In this document: piece after piece, positions 24,517 to 31,696 of the stretch
How positions within the stretch are numbered: the first letter of the stretch is position 1
Layout: each line of letters begins with the position of its first letter
Origin: a virus
IMG/VR virus record: IMGVR_UViG_3300023222_000391
Location: 1-41,471 of that record
Length of the DNA: 41,471 bases
Reading direction: 5' to 3' (one strand)
Notes under the pieces: model-generated
What the model was told of the DNA's origin: nothing
Seen by the model: the letters and a program-made list of their open reading frames with translations, nothing else
Database searches by the model: none
Program-made: the position numbers and the translations under genes

Positions 24517-24628
24517 TACTATACTTGTATTATTTGTCACAATACTGATATTTCTCCCCTCTATCTTCTTTTCATACATAGTTCACACACTACTATTGAA
24601 CACTAGGATCAAAAGATACAAGTATTAA
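24503..24628 (+). CDS. Small membrane protein behind the fibre, 41 aa
   Basis: The ATG lies inside the end of the fibre gene. Residues 5-32 form one long hydrophobic segment (STILVLFVTILIFLPSIFFS) followed by a basic end (NTRIKRYKY). It is too short for most holins but could be a holin-like or membrane-anchoring peptide. The following 110 nt hold an open frame without a start (next entry). Confidence 0.55.
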   Translation: MTFPSTILVLFVTILIFLPSIFFSYIVHTLLLNTRIKRYKY

Positions 24629-24717
24629 AAGACGAGATATGTCGACTAAACAAAATCATTGAGACACTAAAAGAAAATCGAAGGGCATGTTACATTCCAC
24701 CAATAGATAGAACCTAA
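24607..24717 (+). pseudogene. Coiled-coil frame without a start codon
   Basis: The frame (VLKDEICRLNKIIETLKENRR...) is open from the stop at 24604 to TAA at 24715-24717 and has a heptad pattern, but no ATG, GTG or TTG. It might be expressed by a +1/-1 shift from the membrane peptide ahead, giving a TM plus coiled-coil product like others in this genome, or it is a decayed gene end. Confidence 0.3.
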
Positions 24718-25836
24718 CTATTGTGCAGCTTCTAATGCCGCAACCTTAGCTTCTAAAATCATAATCCTCGCAAGAAGATCTGCAATAGTGACTACTGGTT
24801 CTCCCACAACTGTCAAGTTTAGTGTAAGTGTCGGTGCAATAATATTTCTATCAGTTGGATTATCAAAAGTCTCTATGTTTATTATGTAGTTTCCTGGCTG
24901 AATTGCCCTAAAGTCATACATCAAACTTAATGATTGACCAGATTCAAGAAGGCCTGTTTGTGAGCGTGTCTGAGGTTCAAATCCTACAGTATTTGTCTCT
25001 AAGAGATAATCCTGTTCTCTTGACTGGTCGTTTTCTACACTCACTAGTATCTGAATTGTTTTTCCAGTTTCAACACTAGTCACCTGCTGTCCTGTAACCG
25101 GATCTACAAGTCTGGCATTTTCTACAACGAATACCTCATTTGGTGGAGGTGGTGGAGTTGGAGTAAAAGTAAAATTAGCAGCAGCCGTTTTATTTGCATG
25201 AGTTACTTCTACACTACCTGTGCTACCTTTACTAAAAAATGGAGGCTCAAGAATAAATGTCTCTGAAAATGTATTATTTGATTGAAGTGTTATCTCCCCA
25301 ATACGTGCTATACTATCGTTAGCCTTAACTAAAAAACCTACACCAATACTCTCTACAGAATTATCAATTGTCCCTGAGATTATGACGGTGTCTCCTTCTT
25401 GATATGACTCTTTGTCAAGTGTTACTGTTACCACAATCTCCTCCTCACCTTCTCCAATAAAAATAATTTGTTCACATTCTCTAGGTGCATCACTGATATC
25501 TATATGACAATCATCATTACCCTCTCCTCCAGATATCCCATTACTATCCCCAATACTGGTCAATATTATGTCATCCCCAGTACCACCGAAGATCTTGTCA
25601 AATCCACTACCACCACAGATAGTATCATTTCCTTCCATTCCTCTAATCACATCCTGTCCTCCTAGTCCTAAAATTACATCATCAAATTCTGTACCAATCA
25701 TAATGTCATTGCCTGGCGTGCCTATCATTGTGGCTTCTTTACCAAAACATGTGGTGTGCTCTTCTCCATAAGACATGGAAACAATCCCGCCCAAAACAAC
25801 CGCAGACAGTACAAAGAACAGTGCAAGATATTTCAT
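24718..25836 (-). CDS. Secreted RTX-like calcium-repeat surface protein, 372 aa
   Basis: ATG 25836 gives a signal peptide (KYLALFFVLSAVVLGGIVSM). Residues about 38-92 hold RTX-type nonapeptide repeats (GTPGNDIMIG, GGSGFDKIFG, GGTGDDIIL), which bind calcium in a beta-roll. An Ig-like domain follows (VTLDKESYQEGDTVIISGT), then a Pro linker and a second beta domain. It ends in a short coiled coil (ARIMILEAKVAALEAAQ). This architecture is known from thaumarchaeal surface proteins. It is transcribed against the virion operon and may be a host-derived gene acting at the cell or virion surface. Confidence 0.85.
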   Translation of the reverse strand: MKYLALFFVLSAVVLGGIVSMSYGEEHTTCFGKEATMIGTPGNDIMIGTEFDDVILGLGGQDVIRGMEGNDTICGGSGFDKIFGGTGDDIILTSIGDSNGISGGEGNDDCHIDISDAPRECEQIIFIGEGEEEIVVTVTLDKESYQEGDTVIISGTIDNSVESIGVGFLVKANDSIARIGEITLQSNNTFSETFILEPPFFSKGSTGSVEVTHANKTAAANFTFTPTPPPPPNEVFVVENARLVDPVTGQQVTSVETGKTIQILVSVENDQSREQDYLLETNTVGFEPQTRSQTGLLESGQSLSLMYDFRAIQPGNYIINIETFDNPTDRNIIAPTLTLNLTVVGEPVVTIADLLARIMILEAKVAALEAAQ

Positions 25837-25838
25837 GA

Positions 25839-26024
25839 TTAACACTTTCTCCTGAATGTTAGACAAGTATGATATGAACAACTACATTGACAGCCTTCTT
25901 CTTGAACATGATATGCTCTATCCCAATTAAGAAAATGCTTCCTTAAAATACACCAAACACAGAGATATTCATTCATAACCGTTTGATTAGAATATAATTT
26001 AGTCAATGATTTGGACATCTCCAT
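25839..26024 (-). CDS. Small Cys-rich protein, 61 aa, minus strand
   Basis: It ends 2 nt before the RTX gene start and overlaps the gene upstream. CVWC and CQCSC motifs suggest metal binding. Its N-terminal part (SLTKLYSNQTV) is encoded by 27 bases nearly identical to the start of a plus-strand gene at 35883. ATG 25976 (MNEYLCVWC...) is an alternative start. Confidence 0.5.
   Translation of the reverse strand: MEMSKSLTKLYSNQTVMNEYLCVWCILRKHFLNWDRAYHVQEEGCQCSCSYHTCLTFRRKC
25976..26002 (-). repeat. 27-bp dispersed repeat (26/27 identical to 35887-35913)
   Basis: On the minus strand the sequence is CTAAATTATATTCTAATCAA then ACGGTTA. The plus strand at 35887 has one base different. Both copies are read in the same frame and encode KLxSNQTV. 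Confidence 0.8.
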
Positions 26025-26128
26025 AATTCACCCAAAATTTCATCTTTAGTGGATATTTGTACTAATTCTGAATTACAAAAAGGACATACATTATCCTTTG
26101 TAGAATCTGGTATTACACTCTTGGTCAA
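26003..26128 (-). CDS. Small zinc-ribbon protein, 41 aa, minus strand
   Basis: TTG start at 26128. CPFC followed 21 residues later by RCPNH gives a C2-CH zinc site. It is first in a three-gene minus-strand set ending with the RTX protein. It shares a short divergent promoter region (A/T-rich CTATAATAC around 26150) with the plus-strand gene at 26180. Confidence 0.5.
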   Translation of the reverse strand: MTKSVIPDSTKDNVCPFCNSELVQISTKDEILGELWRCPNH

Positions 26129-26179
26129 TAAATCATTCTAATCACAAAACTATAATACGTTTACTACCAAATTCTACTA

Positions 26180-26335
26180 TTGAATGAACAGGATTGGATA
26201 TCCCTATTTAGTGTCTTAACAACACCGCTAAAACAAGAAATACAGAGCAAAGATATGAGGATTAACCAGCTAATGAAAGAGTTAGAAAAAATTAAAATAG
26301 AATTAGAAGAACCAAAGAATCCGAAAAATGAGTGA
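26180..26335 (+). CDS. Small coiled-coil protein, 51 aa
   Basis: TTG start, about 30 nt after the box CTATAATAC. The product (MNEQDWISLFSVLTTPLKQE, then MKELEKIKIELEEPK) has a heptad coiled coil. The stop overlaps the next ATG by 8 nt, so the two are translated together. No family recognised. Confidence 0.55.
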   Translation: MNEQDWISLFSVLTTPLKQEIQSKDMRINQLMKELEKIKIELEEPKNPKNE

Positions 26336-26687
26336 GGAAGTTATACAACCAAAATTGTCAAGAGGCCAAACTACTAAACTCACTGTAGAGTTTGAAGTAA
26401 CTGAGGCACAAGCTCTATCCCTAATGGCTATGTTTAGATACTGGAATGGTTTAGCAGGTGTAGGCTCATCAAGATATACTGCATTTTATGCGGATGGTGA
26501 CGGAAATTTCAGACCAAAATGTAAATGGTCTACTCCCGAAGGAATAGAACTCACAGATAAGATATACAAATTTGCATTTGGACAAGTGGATAAAGATCCT
26601 CTTAAAAACAAAATGGAATTGAATCTGAATGAGGGTAATGCATTATTTGATTTTGACAAGATTGCATGGAGTTTAAACAACAAATGA
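26328..26687 (+). CDS. Hypothetical protein, 119 aa
   Basis: Overlaps the end of the coiled-coil gene. It is mixed alpha/beta with MAMFRYWNGLAGVGSSRYTAFYADGDGNFRP, which looks like a compact globular domain, and FDKIAWSLNNK at the end. Phage proteins of this type exist but I cannot name the family. No membrane segment. Confidence 0.7.
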   Translation: MSEEVIQPKLSRGQTTKLTVEFEVTEAQALSLMAMFRYWNGLAGVGSSRYTAFYADGDGNFRPKCKWSTPEGIELTDKIYKFAFGQVDKDPLKNKMELNLNEGNALFDFDKIAWSLNNK

Positions 26688-26702
26688 ACAAGGATAACAG
26701 AA

Positions 26703-26801
26703 ATGACTGACATAGATCCTAAAATACTGTCTAGATTCTGGAATAAGGTAATTAAAACTGGTAATTGTTGGGAATGGATATCAACAAAGAACCCAGTTTG
26801 A
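26703..26801 (+). pseudogene. Truncated HNH endonuclease remnant
   Basis: MTDIDPKILSRFWNKVIKTG followed by NCWEWISTKN is the standard N-terminal signature of HNH_3-type phage endonucleases (RFWxKVxKxGxCWEW). The frame then stops at TGA, where the GYG-HR core should follow. Only 32 codons remain, so this is a decayed homing gene. Confidence 0.6.
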
Positions 26802-26852
26802 TAAACTTTATAAAAAACATCTTCAACTACAAAGACAGAGGTTAAGAGTTGA

Positions 26853-27362
26853 TTGGTAATTGGTGTAGCTGTCATATCAGTAAGTATTCTGGAAGCAGTC
26901 GATGCAGGAGTAGAGTTACTCTTGGCTGAAGCATATCAGATTCCCCAATTCTTTAGCGAACCAACCTCTCAAGGTAATGTTTTAATGAGTATCCCAGATG
27001 ATGCCACAGATCATTTGATTACTGTAAGCGATCTGGGCATTGCATCAGGCACTACAGAATCACTTCATGATTTACGAACAGGCGGCAATTACACAGTGAC
27101 CACTACTGGAAACTTAAAACTGGCAGTTCAGGTTACGTCAGGGTCTGCCACTATACAATTTAAGGTATGGAAATCTACTACTATAGACAGCGCAACAGGC
27201 ACTACTGTTTATAATTTCACCAACACCACTTTGCTTAATGCAAATGATCTATTTACCACTCCTATCCTAGAGTTTTCTGTAACGGCAGCTGACCTTATCA
27301 ATGTAGAGGCAATTGGCGGGAATATTAGTGCAGTAAAAGCATGGATTGTAGAGATACCTTAG
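26853..27362 (+). CDS. Probable virion appendage protein, 169 aa
   Basis: TTG start, with an A/T-rich box (CTTTATAAAAAAC, about 26806-26818) some 40 nt upstream. The N-terminus is hydrophobic (VIGVAVISVSILEAVDAGVE) and could be a weak signal or anchor. The rest is beta-rich and Thr-rich (GGNYTVTTTGNLKLAVQVTS, TIQFKVWKSTTIDSA), similar in style to the fibre proteins in this genome. Confidence 0.6.
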   Translation: MVIGVAVISVSILEAVDAGVELLLAEAYQIPQFFSEPTSQGNVLMSIPDDATDHLITVSDLGIASGTTESLHDLRTGGNYTVTTTGNLKLAVQVTSGSATIQFKVWKSTTIDSATGTTVYNFTNTTLLNANDLFTTPILEFSVTAADLINVEAIGGNISAVKAWIVEIP

Positions 27363-27368
27363 TAATGA

Positions 27369-27376
27369 TTAAATAG
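27369..27376 (+). promoter_or_regulatory. Second-class promoter (accessory operon)
   Basis: TTAAATAG lies 29 nt before ATG 27398, inside AATGATTAAATAGTTATATG. A closely similar sequence precedes the Cdc48-N gene at the same distance, which defines a promoter type different from the late motif. Confidence 0.5.
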
Positions 27377-27397
27377 TTATATGTGTAATCATAACAC

Positions 27398-27601
27398 ATG
27401 AGGTCAAGGCTTACAGTAGTTAGAATATCTCCAGAGTGGCATTATATATTGGCATTTTTCTTTTCTGCCAAAGGCATGAAAGTCGGCAGGGGCAGAGAAG
27501 GGCTGAGTACTATCATAGAACCTGCCCTGGCACAGTATGAGCCTTTGTTAGAATTTATCAAGGAACAGAATCTGAAATTGCCAAAGTGTGAGGAGAAATG
27601 A
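27398..27601 (+). CDS. Possible RHH-like small regulator, 67 aa
   Basis: MRSRLTVVRISPEWHYILAF starts with a basic beta-like strand followed by helices, compatible with a ribbon-helix-helix DNA-binding protein, but the match is weak. It is the first gene of a long chain of coupled small genes. The stop overlaps the next ATG (ATGA). Confidence 0.6.
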   Translation: MRSRLTVVRISPEWHYILAFFFSAKGMKVGRGREGLSTIIEPALAQYEPLLEFIKEQNLKLPKCEEK

Positions 27602-27951
27602 AATCACAATACGAAGGCACTTGTCCTGTATGTTCCAAATCATGGCAGGTAAATGACGAGATATTCCTGTCCAAAGTAAATGACAGCTGGGTAAAGTGTA
27701 CAGACAAGGAATGTTTCACACAACAGGGTGGGAAAGTATTCGAAGGCGGTACAAAGAAACCGTTTGTCTCACAAAAAATCCCACTTGAAAACGCACCTAA
27801 AGTATTTGCATTGGCAGAAACATTACTGGAATCATTCAAAACCAAACGCGGTATACAACATACTGCAAGTCCAAATAAACTAACAGAAGAACAGGAACTT
27901 CAAGCTATAGAGTCTTTTTTCAAGACACTGTCAGGAAGTTACAAACCTTAA
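27598..27951 (+). CDS. Zinc-ribbon protein, 117 aa
   Basis: CPVC at residues 9-12 and KCTDKEC at 34-39 form one zinc ribbon (N-terminal 45 residues). The C-terminal 70 residues are helical. This layout, zinc ribbon plus helical part, suggests a nucleic-acid or polymerase-binding accessory protein. Coupled by ATGA to the gene before. Confidence 0.7.
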   Translation: MKSQYEGTCPVCSKSWQVNDEIFLSKVNDSWVKCTDKECFTQQGGKVFEGGTKKPFVSQKIPLENAPKVFALAETLLESFKTKRGIQHTASPNKLTEEQELQAIESFFKTLSGSYKP

Positions 27952-27963
27952 CTCTGAGGAGAC

Positions 27964-28221
27964 ATGAACTGCCATAAATGTAACACAACTGAAACCTACA
28001 TTGACCGTAATGGCCGTCCTAGATGGTCATACATTAGAGAAAAACCATTATGCTCTGCTTGTTATGCCAAGAGATACTACAAAAGGAACAGGGAAATTAT
28101 TCTGCAAACAAGCCGTGCGTGGAAGAAAAACAACAAAGAGCGACTCAATTTGTACATGAGAGAATATACCCAACAACTCAGAGACGACGCAAGAAAGTAC
28201 AGGGAGTTAACCAATGGGTAA
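27964..28221 (+). CDS. Zinc-finger protein with basic helix, 85 aa
   Basis: CHKC at residues 3-6 and CSAC at 31-34 (C2C2, GATA-like spacing), then a strongly basic helix (RYYKRNREIILQTSRAWKKN). The pattern resembles zinc fingers found beside HNH cores in phage homing proteins, but no HNH follows. Probably DNA binding. Confidence 0.7.
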   Translation: MNCHKCNTTETYIDRNGRPRWSYIREKPLCSACYAKRYYKRNREIILQTSRAWKKNNKERLNLYMREYTQQLRDDARKYRELTNG

Positions 28222-28414
28222 ATATAATGGAATTGTAAGGATTGGAGGCGATAACACCGGCTTTGAAAATGACCTTCTAACAATCCTAGAAAAAATAGCC
28301 AACGAACTAGCTGAATCAAACAGACTAAAAAGATTGGAAATGAAACAACATGTCTGGCGTAACAATCCTGCTGAAAAGAAATACCCTGTACATGATCTGG
28401 AGGACCAGGCATGA
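28214..28414 (+). CDS. Hypothetical protein, 66 aa
   Basis: Overlaps the previous gene by 8 nt and the next by 4. A Gly-rich start (MGKYNGIVRIGGDNTG), then an amphipathic helix (LLTILEKIANELAESNRLKR). No cysteines. Function unknown. Confidence 0.65.
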   Translation: MGKYNGIVRIGGDNTGFENDLLTILEKIANELAESNRLKRLEMKQHVWRNNPAEKKYPVHDLEDQA

Positions 28415-28521
28415 AGTGGCTCTCTGGTAAAATAACAATCCCTCGTTGGGCGTGGCTTACAAGTACTACACTTGCCTTTGCATTTGTTATACAATTTGTA
28501 CGTGAGATGGCGTTCCCTTGA
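28411..28521 (+). CDS. Small membrane protein, 36 aa
   Basis: ATGA coupling to the gene before. One membrane segment (WAWLTSTTLAFAFVIQFV) preceded by a basic start. The following gene is also a short membrane peptide; the pair could work together. Confidence 0.55.
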   Translation: MKWLSGKITIPRWAWLTSTTLAFAFVIQFVREMAFP

Positions 28522-28523
28522 AA

Positions 28524-28625
28524 ATGAATATTTTACAACGTTTGGATGAAATAGGTGCAGGATATTTATTTTGTATATTTGGCGGATTAATTTTAGTTTT
28601 GTTTATTATAGGAGCAAAGGGCTAA
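28524..28625 (+). CDS. Small membrane protein, 33 aa
   Basis: The ATG lies 2 nt after the previous stop. Residues about 13-30 (YLFCIFGGLILVLFIIGA) form one membrane segment. The stop overlaps the next ATG (TAATG). The longer frame from 28571 starts inside it in another phase and is rejected as a start for the next gene. Confidence 0.55.
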   Translation: MNILQRLDEIGAGYLFCIFGGLILVLFIIGAKG

Positions 28626-29080
28626 TGAATCCAGATAAAAAAAGAACCCACATTCACAGAGCCAACAAAAATAGAACTTCCGAATCAGATATTCCAGCAA
28701 AATTCAAGGTAATGGAGATAATAAAGGAAAACTTTGGCCTGTACGCATTAACTGACCAACACATATCTATCCCAAACGGCATAGCTACCTATAGAAGCCC
28801 TGACCTCACAATCAAAACAACAACCCCTACATTCCTTATAGAACTGTTGGGAGGAGTACACGGATGGGAAGAAGAAAACCCATTAACCCTAAAAGACCAT
28901 GAAAAGTGTGAGGACTATGAGAAAGTAGGAGAAGAATACAAAGTGCTCTGGATTCACGAGAAAGGCGATTTCTATGCGGCAGGCAGAATCACTCAGGAAC
29001 TGTATGAAGCAGGACTCCCAGTGAATGAATCTGAGGCACGTTCTTACAGAAACAGAAAGGTGACAAGGTATGAAATATAA
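28625..29080 (+). CDS. Putative PD-(D/E)XK nuclease (Vsr/DUF559-like), 151 aa
   Basis: SPDLTIKTTTPTFLIELLGG followed by VHGWEE and KDHEKCEDYEKVGEEYKVLWIHE recalls the Vsr/DUF559 layout: Asp, then an E-x-x-GG-x-H strand, then a KD helix and a strand-forming VLWI. The canonical ExK lysine is not obvious, so activity is uncertain. It would act on DNA, perhaps nicking or resolving branched molecules. The ATG at 28625 is coupled to the previous stop. Confidence 0.5.
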   Translation: MNPDKKRTHIHRANKNRTSESDIPAKFKVMEIIKENFGLYALTDQHISIPNGIATYRSPDLTIKTTTPTFLIELLGGVHGWEEENPLTLKDHEKCEDYEKVGEEYKVLWIHEKGDFYAAGRITQELYEAGLPVNESEARSYRNRKVTRYEI

Positions 29081-29192
29081 CATTTATCTTCCTCCAGAAG
29101 AACTTCAAAAAATTATAAGAGATAAAAAGGCGCTAAAACGATTCACCAAAAAAATAACAAAGGTTCCAGAGACTGTGAGGAGATACACATGA
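29070..29192 (+). CDS. Small basic protein, 40 aa
   Basis: Overlaps both neighbours (11 nt and 4 nt). The sequence starts MKYNIYLPPEELQKIIRDKK and ends basic. The N-terminal strand-helix could be a minimal RHH dimer unit, but this is a guess. Confidence 0.55.
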   Translation: MKYNIYLPPEELQKIIRDKKALKRFTKKITKVPETVRRYT

Positions 29193-29308
29193 CAGATTCC
29201 AGAGGATATACCGGTTTCTTTGCTTGTAATTGTTGTAACCATGCTTATCATTCTAATTGTAATAATTGTGAATGTCAACTAACAGAACGAGGTAACGGTA
29301 ATCCATGA
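29189..29308 (+). CDS. Cys-rich zinc-binding peptide, 39 aa
   Basis: CNCCNHAYHSNCNNCEC holds six cysteines and two histidines in 17 residues, enough for one or two metal sites. Both ends are ATGA-coupled. Confidence 0.6.
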   Translation: MTDSRGYTGFFACNCCNHAYHSNCNNCECQLTERGNGNP

Positions 29309-29421
29309 TTAAAATTAACTGTATGTCCTGTAAAGAAAATTATGCCGGAATAACGGATAGTAAACAAACTGATTTAGTCTTGGAAATAGGTTATTGTGAG
29401 AGGTGTTATTTAGATAGATGA
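29305..29421 (+). CDS. Zinc-ribbon peptide, 38 aa
   Basis: CMSC (6-9) and CERC (31-34) make a minimal zinc ribbon. ATGA-coupled to the previous gene. It ends the first part of the accessory chain before a 366-nt non-coding stretch. Confidence 0.6.
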   Translation: MIKINCMSCKENYAGITDSKQTDLVLEIGYCERCYLDR

Positions 29422-29787
29422 CACTTGGAGATAACGGTTAGATATGTTCTTAGAGAATCAACTTATTAACCATAACACTATCCATAATATGCGGTCTGAT
29501 ATGGTATGATTAGCGTAGGTTAACGTCATATCACTGTAGAGATACGGTAGTACTACCTTACAGTAAAAGACTGTCCACAATCCCTCAGTGCAGAGTAGGG
29601 ACGACGACTAGGCCAAGTTTGTGTGGGTATATGCAACCACTAGGCCAATAACATCCTACATACACTACACATCCTACATTTCTACTCCCGGTGCAGACCC
29701 ACACACCTATGTTTCCAGTGAGAAAATATAAAAATAAAAAATAATTTAACCTATATACATATATAATATATAGATATATCATTAATC
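29422..29787. other. Intergenic region with hairpins and repeats; possible origin or RNA
   Basis: No convincing gene. It contains TGATATG/CATATCA pairing (about 29490-29530); the perfect palindrome GGTAGTACTACC inside CTGTA/TACAG (about 29536-29566); ACTAGGCCAA twice; ACATCCTACAT twice; and a 9-bp pairing TGTGTGGGT/ACCCACACA (about 29623 and 29697). It ends in an A/T-only stretch. This is the most repeat-dense non-coding segment and a candidate replication origin or regulatory RNA. Confidence 0.45.
29753..29780 (+). promoter_or_regulatory. A/T-rich promoter for 29788
   Basis: TATACATATATAATATATAG lies 15-35 nt before ATG 29788 and includes a good TATA box. Confidence 0.5.
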
Positions 29788-30144
29788 ATGGGCACGTATC
29801 TCTGGGTAAAAACCGAAAAAAGACAAGAACTCTTAGATATTGTTGGGACTATCCCAGAATTTTCCAGAAAAAAAATCAGCGAGATACTAGAAATGGCGTT
29901 AGAAGAGTTTGTTAAAAAACATGGAAAATCAAACAACCCACAATCACAAATAACCCAATACCACAAGGGCGGAATCCTCCAGGTTCCTGATATCTATGAA
30001 TCAATAGATAATCCACACCTATGGAAAAAATTTTACAGTATGATTAAAACTGACAAAGAATTCAAATTAGTAGATCAATCTCTTAATGAAATTCTACGAT
30101 TACACAACAAACGAGACAAGGAAATGAGACATGCCATACACTAA
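29788..30144 (+). CDS. Possible RHH-type DNA-binding protein, 118 aa
   Basis: The N-terminal strand (GTYLWVKTEK) and the helices RQELLDIVGTIPEFSRKKIS and EILEMALEEFVKKHGK are compatible with a ribbon-helix-helix repressor. The C-terminal half is helical with ESIDNPHLWKKFYSMIK. It follows the repeat-dense non-coding stretch, where it could bind. The fold assignment is tentative. Confidence 0.65.
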   Translation: MGTYLWVKTEKRQELLDIVGTIPEFSRKKISEILEMALEEFVKKHGKSNNPQSQITQYHKGGILQVPDIYESIDNPHLWKKFYSMIKTDKEFKLVDQSLNEILRLHNKRDKEMRHAIH

Positions 30145-30190
30145 GCGTTGGTATCTAATCCATTTATTGGGAGGCATCTTTGACCCATGA
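30131..30190 (+). CDS. Very small overlapping ORF, 19 aa
   Basis: The ATG overlaps the previous gene and the stop overlaps the next ATG (ATGA), matching the coupling style of the region. MPYTKRWYLIHLLGGIFDP is partly hydrophobic. It may only keep ribosomes moving between its neighbours. Confidence 0.3.
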   Translation: MPYTKRWYLIHLLGGIFDP

Positions 30191-30291
30191 TTGAATTAAT
30201 ACAAATGATTATTGTTGGCGGGATAATGATTATTGGTCTGTTCTTATCATATCGTCTAGGAAGAGCACACGGTCAATGCCAAGGATCCTGA
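30187..30291 (+). CDS. Small membrane protein, 34 aa
   Basis: Residues 3-23 (ELIQMIIVGGIMIIGLFLSY) form a membrane segment followed by a short basic tail with one Cys. Coupled to the upstream peptide. Confidence 0.55.
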   Translation: MIELIQMIIVGGIMIIGLFLSYRLGRAHGQCQGS

Positions 30292-30297
30292 GGTAGA

Positions 30298-30564
30298 ATG
30301 AGTCCTAAATTAAAGAGCAAGCAATGTCCTGTAATGCGTCAAAAACGAAACACAGACGTGCAATTACAATGCCTAAGAAATAACAGGCATAGAGGGCATC
30401 ACCAGTTCCCGTTAACCAGGCTTCACTCTGACACCCACTGGAAAATAGATGACCTCGACGAAAAGGGAAAAATACCACTTGCCAGGAAATGCAAGCACTG
30501 CGGAAAAATGTACAGACAGATCAAGAAACACTACAAAATGTGGAAAGGAGACTGCAAAAAATGA
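30298..30564 (+). CDS. Zinc-binding protein, 88 aa
   Basis: A CKHCGK motif near residue 67 and histidines/cysteine behind it (HYKMWKGDC) form a C2HC-like finger. The N-terminal part also has CPVM...LQC and a His-rich RHRGHHQF stretch. Very basic; probably nucleic-acid binding. The end overlaps the next ATG. Confidence 0.65.
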   Translation: MSPKLKSKQCPVMRQKRNTDVQLQCLRNNRHRGHHQFPLTRLHSDTHWKIDDLDEKGKIPLARKCKHCGKMYRQIKKHYKMWKGDCKK

Positions 30565-30668
30565 CAGCCACAACAAAGGATAACGAGTGCGAACATCCTG
30601 TTTACGTAGTACAGAATGGTATAGCTTTTTGTAACGAGTGTAAAAAATCGTGGGAGTACATTGAATGA
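30561..30668 (+). CDS. Zinc-ribbon peptide, 35 aa
   Basis: NECEHPVYVV and CNECKKSWEY give a C-H...CxxC site as in small zinc-ribbon proteins. ATGA-coupled at the start. It is followed by a 9-codon ORF that leads to the HNH gene. Confidence 0.6.
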   Translation: MTATTKDNECEHPVYVVQNGIAFCNECKKSWEYIE

Positions 30669-30690
30669 CATGTTGTAAAGGCTCTTGGAT

Positions 30691-31167
30691 ATGAACACGA
30701 TAACTCTACAACGATTCCAAAAAAAAATTACAGTGGATATTTTAGAAGGATGTTGGTTATGGGAAAAATCTATTAATCAAAAGGGTTATGGTGTTTTTCT
30801 ATTTAACAACAAATCACATAGTGCTCATAGAGTATCTTACGAATATTGGAAAGGAACAATCCCAATAGATCTAGAGATAGATCATTTATGTAGAAATAAA
30901 TCATGTGTTAATCCCAATCACCTAGAAGCTGTTACTCATAAAGAAAACGTAAGACGTGGTCTTGCAAGCACTTCACCTAAGCCTAGTCACTGTAAACGAG
31001 GCCATGAGTTCACTCCAAATAATACATATAACCGTCCTAGAGGTACTCGTGAATGTAAAACTTGTTGGAAGATACGACCTGTCTTAAACTATGATAAGCA
31101 TTTAAAATCTAGACGTGAGTATAAATCTTGGAAACGATTAGCACGATATGCGAGGGATTTAATGTGA
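30691..31167 (+). CDS. HNH endonuclease (HNH_3 type), 158 aa
   Basis: Complete HNH core: GCWLWEKSINQKGYGVF (20-36), AHRVSYEYWKG (45-55), EIDHLCRNKSC (62-72) with Asp64-His65, and VNPNHLEAVTHKENVRRG with Asn76-His77. A second zinc-ribbon-like part follows (HCKRGHEF, CKTC). Most likely a free-standing homing endonuclease. ATG 30691 is chosen over the upstream TTG. Confidence 0.9.
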   Translation: MNTITLQRFQKKITVDILEGCWLWEKSINQKGYGVFLFNNKSHSAHRVSYEYWKGTIPIDLEIDHLCRNKSCVNPNHLEAVTHKENVRRGLASTSPKPSHCKRGHEFTPNNTYNRPRGTRECKTCWKIRPVLNYDKHLKSRREYKSWKRLARYARDLM

Positions 31168-31189
31168 AGAGGATAAGGAGTTGGAGTTT

Positions 31190-31696
31190 ATGCATAAATC
31201 CACACAAGGGAAGATACACCCCAGAGGCTGCCAGTCTATGAAAAAAGCAGTACAACATTTACAGATTATTGGACGTAATGACGAATATGGCACTCCCCAA
31301 GAACTGTTTGACCAAGCTTGTAAAGAATATGACATCCACCCTCAAGTTGACATATGCGCTTCCAAGGAAAATCATGTATTAGATAGCTATATGACTAAAG
31401 AAAGAACCTGTTTTTCAGTTGGAATTTCTCGTGATTTCTTTATGAATCCGCCATACTCTGAAATTACCAAATTTATGAAATTTGCCAGAGAATCACACGA
31501 AAAACATAACGTCAATGTGCTAATTCTAGCCTATTCAAAAACTGACACAAAATGGTGGCATGATTACGTAGAAGGAAAATCCGAGATACACAACATTAAG
31601 GGAAGGATAAGATTCAACTGCAAGCACGGATACCCAAAGGATAATGTGGCACCATACCCTAGCTGTTTTATCATATGGAGGAAGAATGTATCCTGA
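31190..31696 (+). CDS. dam: DNA N6-adenine methyltransferase (phage Dam type), 168 aa
   Basis: The phage Dam family (PF05869) pattern is present: NDEYGTPQELFDQACKEY, VDICASKENH, FFMNPPYSEI with the catalytic NPPY (86-89), then VLILAYSKTDTKWWHDYV and GRIRFNCKHG...APYPSCFIIW. It methylates adenine in DNA and probably protects viral DNA from host restriction. ATG 31190 is likely; the ATG at codon 17 is possible. The length is normal for this family. Confidence 0.85.
   Translation: MHKSTQGKIHPRGCQSMKKAVQHLQIIGRNDEYGTPQELFDQACKEYDIHPQVDICASKENHVLDSYMTKERTCFSVGISRDFFMNPPYSEITKFMKFARESHEKHNVNVLILAYSKTDTKWWHDYVEGKSEIHNIKGRIRFNCKHGYPKDNVAPYPSCFIIWRKNVS

Noticed and set aside
29444-29509. 21-codon frame MFLENQLINHNTIHNM...
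   Set aside because: Too short, no coupling and no motif; overlaps the pairing region.
29585-29782. 65-codon minus-strand frame in the repeat-dense gap
   Set aside because: No coupling or promoter; Tyr/Gly/Val-rich composition follows from the repeats. Kept as non-coding.
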